This document shows, in pieces, positions 7,723 through 13,407 of a DNA stretch of 13,407 nucleotides (within the stretch, counting starts at the first letter, position 1; each line of letters starts with the position of its first letter). Both the position numbers and the translations under genes were made by a program. Below the pieces are notes generated by a model that was given only the letters and a program-made list of their open reading frames with translations, was not told where the DNA came from and searched no databases. Source of the stretch: a bacterium. Its GTDB lineage: Bacteria; Patescibacteriota; Microgenomatia; UBA1400; RBG-16-45-19. Where the stretch lies: assembly GCA_003247275.1 (NCBI GenBank), contig QKAA01000046.1, forward strand, positions 1 to 13,407. Reading direction: 5' to 3'.

Positions 7723-8325
7723 ATGGATAGGATGTGTCGGCGAACCTTATTGCTGTTGATTGGGTGTGGGTTGATAATTCCTCAAAGAGTTTTGGCGGAT
7801 GAAGGTTATGTGCCTTCGTATAGCGCTACTCCGAGTGCGGCTGAAGTTTTGGCGGCAACAACGGAAGCAACAAAAGCGGCAGAAGTGGTTGAGGAAGATA
7901 TCGCTACTGGATGGAGTAATCCGTTAGTGCCTCATCGATCTTGGTGTACCTTAACCAGTTTGGTGGAGGAGGAGCGATTAATCGCTTCGGTTGCGGGAAC
8001 AATTCGAGTGGAGGGGACAGATAATAAAGGGGGGATTAAGGGTTATCGATTAGAACTTAGTGACCAAACGTATGAAAACCAGACGGGAGAATTTGAGGTG
8101 ATGGTAGCAACTCCGGGAGCTTATATCGCTAAAGGATATGTTTTGGACACCAAGGATAAGTGGGTCGGAGGAGCGGATAAGTGTGAGTATGAACTCAAAG
8201 TGGTACCAGGAACCTTGGTGGAACAACCAGATACAGGAGTGCCAACTTGGTGGTGGGGAATGATGTTATTCGGTTTGTTGTCGGTAGGATTAACAAAAGG
8301 ACAACAGAGATGGTTGCGCAAATAA
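7723..8325 (+). CDS. Secreted surface protein with C-terminal sortase-type sorting signal
   Basis: The protein has 200 residues. Residues 1-25 form a signal peptide, with likely cleavage after VLA. A Thr/Ala-rich linker (about 33-55) is followed by a small β-rich domain (about 70-162) with two cysteines, C75 and C154, that could form a disulfide. The C-terminus has the layout of a wall-sorting signal: the motif QPDTGVP (168-174), a hydrophobic stretch WWWGMMLFGLLSVGL and a basic tail ending RWLRK. QPDTG stands in place of LPxTG. The next gene is a sortase whose start overlaps this gene by 16 bases, so enzyme and substrate are very probably made together. The ribosome binding site AAGGAAG and the promoter at 7679 support this start. 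The function of the domain itself is unknown, though the sequence GGIKGYRLELSD with TGEFEVMV looks immunoglobulin-like. Confidence 0.78.
   Translation: MDRMCRRTLLLLIGCGLIIPQRVLADEGYVPSYSATPSAAEVLAATTEATKAAEVVEEDIATGWSNPLVPHRSWCTLTSLVEEERLIASVAGTIRVEGTDNKGGIKGYRLELSDQTYENQTGEFEVMVATPGAYIAKGYVLDTKDKWVGGADKCEYELKVVPGTLVEQPDTGVPTWWWGMMLFGLLSVGLTKGQQRWLRK
8295..8301 (+). promoter_or_regulatory. Ribosome binding site fixing the sortase start
   Basis: AAAAGGA lies eight bases before the ATG at 8310, inside the end of the preceding gene. It favours 8310 over the longer start at 8247, which has no such site and would overlap the upstream gene by 79 bases. Confidence 0.65.
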
Positions 8326-9053
8326 ACAACAACGAAACGGTGGTGTGGCAGAGAGCTTATGATAAGCGACAGATGTCAAAAACTGCTGGTGTAAAGAAGC
8401 GACGATTTCACTGGCAATGGTTGGTAGTTATTTTATGTTTGTTTATGGGATTGTCGGTGTACATGCCGGTCATGTATCAAGAATTTCGATTTCAAGCGCG
8501 AATGACAGCAGTTTCATTGCGATCAGCTTATCCTAATGGAATTGCAGGTTTCATTATTCCAGATTTAGGCAGCACCTTTGCTTCTCAAGAATCAAGGGAA
8601 TTTCGATTATCGATTCCAAAGTTGCAGTTGTCGGAGGTGGTAACGGAAAATGTGGATCCGACAAATAAACCGGTATATATGGCAGCGTTGCAGAGTGGAG
8701 TAGCGCATGCGGCGGGCACCATGTTGCCGGGAGAGCAGGGAATGGGCTACTATTTTGGACATTCATCTGGACTACCAATTTGGGGTTTGAGGACTGTGCC
8801 ATTTGCCATGCTTTATCGGTTAGAAGAGGGCGATGAGATTACTTTATCTCGAGATGGGGAAACATATTACTATCAAGTGACAGGAAAAACTGTGGTTGAG
8901 CCAGATGATGTTGAGGCGTTATTAGCAGCTCCGGATCGAGAAGTGGTAGTGTTGCAGACTTGTTGGCCAATCGGAACTGATTGGAAACGATTATTGGTTT
9001 TAGCTGATCGAATAGACACGCCAATTTATGCATTTTCAGGTGTTGACAGGTAA
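8310..9053 (+). CDS. Sortase (class D/E-like transpeptidase)
   Basis: Starting at ATG 8310 the protein has 247 residues. A basic N-terminal tail is followed by one membrane helix (about 36-56, from WLVVILCLFMGLSV), then the sortase β-barrel. The catalytic histidine is H151 in YYFGHSSG, the cysteine is C218 in LQTCWPIGT and the arginine is R227 in KRLLVLADR. This T-C-x-P-x-G-T pattern is standard for sortases. The enzyme cuts sorting signals on secreted proteins and joins them to an envelope acceptor. It overlaps the end of the PDTG-type substrate gene by 16 bases, a strong sign of coupled translation. The stop codon region also contains the −35 element of the 16S promoter (9043-9048), so rRNA transcription starts within or just after this gene. 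Confidence 0.92.
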   Translation: MVAQINNNETVVWQRAYDKRQMSKTAGVKKRRFHWQWLVVILCLFMGLSVYMPVMYQEFRFQARMTAVSLRSAYPNGIAGFIIPDLGSTFASQESREFRLSIPKLQLSEVVTENVDPTNKPVYMAALQSGVAHAAGTMLPGEQGMGYYFGHSSGLPIWGLRTVPFAMLYRLEEGDEITLSRDGETYYYQVTGKTVVEPDDVEALLAAPDREVVVLQTCWPIGTDWKRLLVLADRIDTPIYAFSGVDR

Positions 9054-9070
9054 GTGGGGTTTGGTAAGAT
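9043..9070 (+). promoter_or_regulatory. 16S rRNA promoter
   Basis: A perfect −35 TTGACA (9043-9048) lies 16 bases before the −10 element TAAGAT (9065-9070), which is extended by TG at 9062-9063. This is the best promoter in the window. Transcription would start near 9077. No other promoter is visible before the boxA and the processing stem at 9167-9196, so this one must drive the 16S gene unless transcription reads through from upstream. Confidence 0.75.
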
Positions 9071-9106
9071 ACAGTCTGCCATGAGAAGAACGATGTAAAG
9101 CTCAGT

Positions 9107-9153
9107 AAACGGCGGTTTGATTAAACCTTTCCCGTTTTTGAGCGGGATTTTTT
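9107..9153 (+). terminator. Terminator-like hairpin with a competing fold in the 16S leader
   Basis: TCCCG (9130-9134) pairs with CGGGA (9143-9147) around an eight-base loop, followed by six T, an intrinsic terminator layout. The 5' arm can instead pair upstream: AAACGG (9107-9112) is complementary to CCGTTT (9132-9137), enclosing a perfect small hairpin GGTTT/AAACC (9114-9118, 9123-9127). The two folds exclude each other, as in an attenuator. It may simply end transcripts from the sortase unit, but it also lies downstream of the 16S promoter. Confidence 0.55.
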
Positions 9154-9166
9154 GTCTTGTGGAGTT

Positions 9167-9178
9167 TGCTCTTTAACA
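9167..9178 (+). promoter_or_regulatory. boxA antitermination element of the 16S leader
   Basis: TGCTCTTTAACA matches the bacterial rRNA boxA sequence, the RNA binding site for NusB-NusE. It lies right at the start of the outer processing stem and 14 bases after the T-run of the leader hairpin, as expected for an element that makes polymerase resistant to termination over the rRNA gene. Confidence 0.85.
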
Positions 9179-9196
9179 GAATACATTTGTTTTCCG
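9177..9196 (+). ncRNA. Outer 16S processing stem, 5' arm
   Basis: This 20-base segment (CAGAATACATTTGTTTTCCG) is perfectly complementary to 10936-10955, downstream of 16S. Together they close the precursor into a long stalk of the type cut by RNase III. Confidence 0.88.
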
Positions 9197-9287
9197 TAAA
9201 TTTTTTTGAAATAACCTTAACGTTGTAAATTAAGTAAATTGAGCCAAAACAAACGATCGTGTACATCTTATCAATGTTTCATTGAGG

Positions 9288-9306
9288 CCTGAGATGTGAT
9301 AGGAAG
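9288..9306 (+). ncRNA. Inner 16S processing stem, 5' arm
   Basis: CCTGAGATGTGATAGGAAG is perfectly complementary to 10908-10926. It continues the stalk inside the outer stem. Two small hairpins flank it: TCAATG/CATTGA (9271-9285) and TCATCTT/AAGATGA (9308-9325). Confidence 0.88.
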
Positions 9307-9332
9307 TTCATCTTGTATAAGATGATTTCCAT

Positions 9333-10818
<1,486 letters not shown>

Positions 10819-10907
10819 AAGGAGATTTAAGCATCTGGAGTCACGACCAGATATAGCTTTTCCCAAGTAATTGGGAAGAATTTCAAACTCAATTTGGAAT
10901 TTCAAAT

Positions 10908-10926
10908 CTTCCTATCACATCTCAGG
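10908..10926 (+). ncRNA. Inner 16S processing stem, 3' arm
   Basis: This is the perfect 19-base complement of 9288-9306. Between the 16S end and this arm lie small hairpins: TCTGG/CCAGA near 10835-10851 and TTCCCAA/TTGGGAA near 10859-10877. Confidence 0.88.
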
Positions 10927-10935
10927 TTTTATAAC

Positions 10936-10955
10936 CGGAAAACAAATGTATTCTG
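10936..10955 (+). ncRNA. Outer 16S processing stem, 3' arm
   Basis: This is the perfect 20-base complement of 9177-9196. Only nine bases separate it from the inner arm, against 91 on the 5' side. Confidence 0.88.
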
Positions 10956-10974
10956 AATGAGAACAAACACTCTT

Positions 10975-11001
10975 AACCTCGCTAACTGCGGGGTTTTTTG
11001 T
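10975..11001 (+). terminator. Intrinsic terminator of the 16S transcript
   Basis: CCTCGC (10977-10982) pairs with GCGGGG (10988-10993), with one G-U pair and two further A-T pairs at the base, followed by six T. It lies 20 bases after the outer processing stem and before ruvC, so the rRNA transcript ends without reaching a 23S gene. Confidence 0.8.
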
Positions 11002-11027
11002 TTTTAGCGATGTTGTAGGATGGGAGC

Positions 11028-11531
11028 ATGATTAAACAATCAATACAACGAGTAATGGGGATTGATCCAGGAACGGGGAGAATGGGATGGAGTATTGTGG
11101 AAGGCAATCGATCGAAGCAGCAGTTAGTGGCTTGCGGCTGTATTGAAATTCCTTTGCGAGAGCGGCATTCACAACGCTTATTTGAGATTTTTGAGGAGTT
11201 GGAGAAATTAATTGAGGAATATAAACCAGAGGTAGCAGCGGTAGAGGATTTGTTTTTCTTTAAGAATGCAAAGACAGTGATTAAAGTGGCCGAAGCTCGG
11301 GGAATGGTAATGACATTGATGGAAATGAAGGGTTTGCATGTATTTGATTACACACCGCTACAGGTGAAACAAACGATTACTGGGTATGGACGGGCAGATA
11401 AGAAACAGGTGGAGATGATGGTGAAATCGATGTTGAAAATAAAAGGGTCGATAAAGCCAGACGATGCAGCAGACGCAGTGGCGGTGGGATTAACTCACTT
11501 AATTTTTAACCAGGTGTTACGAGGTAAGTAA
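11028..11531 (+). CDS. ruvC: Holliday junction resolvase RuvC
   Basis: The protein has 167 residues, normal for the family. RuvC cuts Holliday junctions as a dimer in the RuvABC complex. The four acidic catalytic residues are visible: D13 in GIDPGTGRMGW (11-21), E73 in AVEDLFFFKN (71-80), and D146 and D149 in KPDDAADAVAVG (143-154). The DNA-contact region QTITGYGRADK is also typical. The ATG at 11028 has AGGA (11017-11020) seven bases upstream, with a GGGAG one base away that is too close. It follows the 16S terminator by 26 bases, so it needs its own promoter, which is not obvious. ruvA is found only at the other end of the window, past an oppositely oriented block. Confidence 0.96.
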   Translation: MIKQSIQRVMGIDPGTGRMGWSIVEGNRSKQQLVACGCIEIPLRERHSQRLFEIFEELEKLIEEYKPEVAAVEDLFFFKNAKTVIKVAEARGMVMTLMEMKGLHVFDYTPLQVKQTITGYGRADKKQVEMMVKSMLKIKGSIKPDDAADAVAVGLTHLIFNQVLRGK

Positions 11532-11548
11532 GTTTCTTAGTAAAAACC

Positions 11549-11577
11549 AAATATCCAAGCGTACGACTTGGATATTT
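11549..11577 (-). terminator. Perfect inverted repeat, probable terminator for the minus-strand block
   Basis: AAATATCCAAG (11549-11559) and CTTGGATATTT (11567-11577) are perfect 11-base arms around a seven-base loop. Read on the minus strand the stem is followed by GGTTTTTAC, a usable T-run, and an ACC/GGT extension with a bulge. On the plus strand the downstream sequence lacks a T-run, though the hairpin could still protect the ruvC mRNA end. Confidence 0.5.
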
Positions 11578-11689
11578 AGCGTGGTTTATGAAGTTTCTTA
11601 CTTCAATATGCTGACGATAATCGATTAATAATTTGCTTTAATAACCAAAGCAAGTTTGAGCTCCGATTCCTTCGCCAACACCCATCATC

Positions 11690-11712
11690 GACTAAGACTT
11701 TTAGTCTTAGTC
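11690..11712. repeat. Perfect inverted repeat GACTAAGACT / AGTCTTAGTC
   Basis: Two perfect 10-base arms (11690-11699, 11703-11712) surround a TTT loop. Neither side has a T-run, so it is not a standard terminator. It lies 62 bases beyond the stop codon of the CPBP gene. Its role is unknown; mRNA stabilisation or a protein-binding site are possible. Confidence 0.6.
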
Positions 11713-11773
11713 TATCTTCATTGGACATAAAATTTGAATAAAAGTCAAGTGGAAACGTAGGAGTTTGGTGTTT

Positions 11774-12376
11774 TTAGATACCGAGGGCGAGGAGGGTGGT
11801 ACCAATAATAATGTGACTGACGGTGGAGGGAATAATGGAGTGGTATTTAAGGGTGAGATGATTCCACCAAAGGCCGAGGACAAAGGTGCCAAGTAACATC
11901 AGAGGGCTGTTAAAGGGGAGGTGAACCAGGCTAAAAAGAAAGGCATTTAAGATGATGACGGTAGTTTTATGTTTGAGAGAGGATTGAGAGTGAAAGAGGT
12001 AAAACCAGCGGAAGAGCAATTCTTGAAGGGGCACAGAAAAGAGCGGATAAGAGATAAGAGAAACGATTTTTAGTTGGGGATTATTTAGTACTAGTTGAAC
12101 CATGCCATGAATAAGTTGGGGAGAGGTTTGATAGAGGATAAAAAGGAGAAAACTAATAATGATGGAGATAACGATGGTAAGAATGCTTATTGATCGGGAG
12201 GGACAGGTGAGGACTGATTTTAGGGGAGGAAAATGAAAGTAGCGGCGACGAGCGATGATGTAAGTGCCAATAAGAATGCCGACGAGATGACGGAGGGTAT
12301 AGACAGCAGGAAAAAGACTCATACTGATAATGGGTAAACAGACGAGGAGTAGAGTTTCGAGGAAGAAGCGGAGCAT
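11774..12376 (-). CDS. CPBP-family (CAAX-like) intramembrane metalloprotease
   Basis: The protein has 200 residues and about six hydrophobic helices. The conserved motifs appear in order. Motif 1 is PLQELLFRWFY (116-126), equivalent to the usual EExxxR but with Q118 in place of the first glutamate. Motif 2 is LFSLVHLPF (147-155) with H152, and motif 3 is IIPSTVSHIIIG (181-192) with H188. The family includes CAAX prenyl endopeptidases and bacteriocin-processing or self-immunity proteins. Active members cleave substrates within the membrane. The start codon overlaps the stop of mscL by one base (TAATG), so translation is coupled. Whether the Gln change leaves it active is open. Confidence 0.78.
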   Translation of the reverse strand: MLRFFLETLLLVCLPIISMSLFPAVYTLRHLVGILIGTYIIARRRYFHFPPLKSVLTCPSRSISILTIVISIIISFLLFILYQTSPQLIHGMVQLVLNNPQLKIVSLISYPLFSVPLQELLFRWFYLFHSQSSLKHKTTVIILNAFLFSLVHLPFNSPLMLLGTFVLGLWWNHLTLKYHSIIPSTVSHIIIGTTLLALGI

Positions 12377-12675
12377 TATTTTTTCTTGTCGATTTTATCT
12401 AGGCCAAGGCCTTTGACACCATAATAAACAACCAGAGCAATAACGACGAAGTTGATAAGGTTGGCAAGAAAGCTGCCATAGAGAATCTCGACGGGGCCAA
12501 TTTTAAGGGTGGCACTTCCCAGGTCGCCAGCGGCGCCGAGAATGATGCTTAAGATTGGATTGATGAGGTCGTTAACGACAGATTTAACTAGGTTGCTGAC
12601 GGCTCCACCCAAAATAAAACCAACGGCTAAACCAATGACTCCTTGTTCGCGAATGAAATTAACAAAGCCCTTCAT
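12376..12675 (-). CDS. mscL: Large-conductance mechanosensitive channel MscL
   Basis: The protein has 99 residues, shorter than the ~136 of E. coli MscL. The N-terminal helix and TM1 (MKGFVNFIREQGVIGLAVGF) and the pore segment GFILGGAVSNLVKSVVNDL are characteristic, as is NDLINPILSIILG. TM2 is NLINFVVIALVVYYGVKG. The periplasmic loop and the C-terminal helix are both short. The channel opens under membrane tension and releases solutes on osmotic down-shock. The start at 12675 is chosen over the longer frame from 12741 because AGGAG (12687-12683) lies seven bases upstream and the MscL family begins here. It overlaps the CPBP gene by one base. Confidence 0.93.
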   Translation of the reverse strand: MKGFVNFIREQGVIGLAVGFILGGAVSNLVKSVVNDLINPILSIILGAAGDLGSATLKIGPVEILYGSFLANLINFVVIALVVYYGVKGLGLDKIDKKK

Positions 12676-12682
12676 ACTGTTT

Positions 12683-12687
12683 CTCCT
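12683..12687 (-). promoter_or_regulatory. Ribosome binding site fixing the MscL start
   Basis: AGGAG on the minus strand, seven bases before the ATG at 12675. This is the strongest Shine-Dalgarno match in the window and argues against the longer frame from 12741. Confidence 0.75.
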
Positions 12688-12761
12688 TTTTATATGCTTA
12701 ATGCCCATTACTAGTGGATTAATCGTAACATGACAAAACAAATGAGATGGAGCGAAAGAAG

Positions 12762-13064
12762 TTATTCAGATTTGGTAAAACGAATACCACCAAGAATAAA
12801 CAGAATACCTAAGCCTAGAGTGATGAGAGTAGTTTCAAAGCTGCCGGAAACGGGAGTGTCGGAAGTGTCCATGTAGGTGGTAGTGCGGGCGGCAGGAGTA
12901 GCAGTGGGAGTGGCACTGACGGAGGCGGAATCACTACTATCAAGCTCTTCATCATAGAGGCCAAGTACGTCTGGGAGAGGAGAGGCGCTGACGGTAGCTT
13001 CTTCGGCAAAAACTGGAGTAGCAACTGCCAACAACAACACTAAGCTTGCAAGAAGCGATTTCAT
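12762..13064 (-). CDS. Small secreted surface protein with PVSG-type sorting signal
   Basis: The protein has 100 residues. Residues 1-20 are a clear signal peptide ending in VFA. The mature part is low in complexity: an acidic Ser/Asp segment (36-47), then a Ser/Thr/Ala/Pro stretch (48-62). The C-terminus reads TPVSGSFETT (70-79), then a hydrophobic helix (about 80-94) and the short tail RFTKSE. This layout of motif, helix and basic tail resembles a sortase signal in which PVSG replaces LPxTG, and it may be a substrate of the sortase at 8310. It is the first gene of the minus-strand block, 86 bases before mscL. No Shine-Dalgarno sequence is visible. No enzymatic function is expected. Confidence 0.65.
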   Translation of the reverse strand: MKSLLASLVLLLAVATPVFAEEATVSASPLPDVLGLYDEELDSSDSASVSATPTATPAARTTTYMDTSDTPVSGSFETTLITLGLGILFILGGIRFTKSE

Positions 13065-13134
13065 ATGTACTCATGGTAACAAACTGAAAGAAAATATAGA
13101 ATAGATAATATAGTAGGAAGCATGAGGATAATTT
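13065..13134. promoter_or_regulatory. Divergent promoter region before ruvA
   Basis: This is a 70-base AT-rich region between the divergent small surface-protein gene and ruvA. Possible −10 elements are GATAAT or TAATAT (13104-13111) on the plus strand and TATATT (13098-13093) on the minus strand. No −35 element is clear. GAGGA (13124-13128) is the ruvA ribosome binding site. Confidence 0.4.
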
Positions 13135-13407
13135 ATGATTGGATACTTACAGGGGAAAGTTGCTGCAGAAAAGAGAGATGAAATTTGGCTAAATGTGATG
13201 GGAGTGGGGTATCGGGTTAAAATTCAACATTCAAAGGTTAGAGTTCAGCATGGGGATGAGGTGGAACTGTTTATTCATACGGCGGTCAGAGAAGATGCGA
13301 TTACTTTGTATGGGTTTACTACCATGGAGGAATTGAGCTTATTTGAGATGTTAATCGAGGTGTCAGGTGTGGGGCCGAAAACGGCGATGGAAATTGTGGG
13401 AGCGGCC
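13135..13407 (+). CDS. ruvA: Holliday junction branch migration protein RuvA, N-terminal part (cut by window edge)
   Basis: An ATG at 13135 opens 91 codons that run off the window. The start MIGYLQGKVAAEKRDEI, the strand VMGVGYRVKI, the segment TAVREDAITLYGFTTMEELSLFEMLIEVSGVGPKTA (shown here as TAVREDAITLYGF and VSGVGPKTA) with its helix-hairpin-helix are typical of RuvA domains I and II. RuvA binds the four-way junction as a tetramer and positions the RuvB motor. GAGGA (13124-13128) lies six bases upstream of the start. ruvB may follow outside the window. Confidence 0.95.
   Translation, partial: MIGYLQGKVAAEKRDEIWLNVMGVGYRVKIQHSKVRVQHGDEVELFIHTAVREDAITLYGFTTMEELSLFEMLIEVSGVGPKTAMEIVGAA

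Larger units (their letters stand above)
11532..11773. other. Gene-free stretch between convergent ruvC and CPBP genes
   Basis: No convincing gene is seen in these 242 bases. They hold two perfect inverted repeats, listed separately. A minus-strand frame of 41 codons (11728-11603) has no ribosome binding site and is doubtful. No tRNA was found by eye. Confidence 0.6.

Noticed and set aside
8247..8309. A longer sortase start at ATG 8247
   Set aside because: It would overlap the upstream gene by 79 bases, has no ribosome binding site, and its extra residues are only the other frame of the sorting signal. ATG 8310 has AAAAGGA at a good distance.
9081..9098. A five-codon frame in the 16S leader as a gene
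   Set aside because: It is too short to call. It is mentioned only as a possible part of the leader switch.
11603..11728. A 41-codon minus-strand frame beginning MSNEDRLRLK
   Set aside because: It has no ribosome binding site, no recognisable pattern and runs through a perfect inverted repeat. Another frame here gives a 16-residue glycine-rich peptide ending in CFGY (11688-11638), equally unsupported.
12676..12741. A longer MscL start at ATG 12741
   Set aside because: The added 22 residues do not fit the family, and AGGAG lies seven bases before the ATG at 12675.

Overview
The window looks like a chromosomal segment of a Candidate Phyla Radiation (Patescibacteria) bacterium, possibly near Microgenomates (OP11) or WWE3. 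That placement is a judgement from sequence feel, not a tree. The basis is a divergent but intact 16S rRNA gene with unusual bases at near-universal positions, a 16S gene not followed by 23S, small compact genes, a sortase with variant sorting signals, and a 7TM-domain sensor kinase of the kind common in these genomes. The gene reading frames fit the standard bacterial code, with TAA, TAG and TGA as stops. The plus strand is visibly rich in G and T throughout, in genes of either direction.

Layout. Positions 1-2998 (minus strand) hold a tight three-gene unit: a GNAT/autoinducer-synthase-like protein, a ThiF/E1-like adenylyltransferase and the 7TM sensor region of a histidine kinase cut by the window edge. 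A short divergent promoter region separates it from a plus-strand unit at 3122-7649. That unit encodes a UUP1-type 7TM membrane protein, a fusion of a RimK-like ATP-grasp ligase with a retropepsin-like protease, the tRNA thiolase MnmA and a membrane-anchored HEMTH metallopeptidase. A second plus-strand unit (7723-9053) encodes a surface protein with a PDTG-type sorting signal and the adjoining sortase.

Positions 9043-11001 form a stand-alone 16S transcription unit. It has a strong promoter overlapping the sortase stop codon, a leader with a terminator-like hairpin and a competing alternative fold, a perfect boxA element, two nested processing stems around the 16S gene, and a terminator. ruvC follows, then a gene-free stretch with two perfect inverted repeats. 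A minus-strand block follows: a small PVSG-type surface protein, MscL and a CPBP-family membrane protease. The window ends in the start of ruvA on the plus strand, so ruvC and ruvA flank this inverted block.

Two multi-gene systems stand out. One is the GNAT / ThiF / 7TM-kinase operon, which could make and sense a small molecule. The other is the 7TM / ATP-grasp-retropepsin pair, a compact form of a peptide-ligase and protease system known from other bacteria. The 16S unit is unusual in its leader, in its separation from 23S, and in its substitutions at P-site and decoding-site positions.
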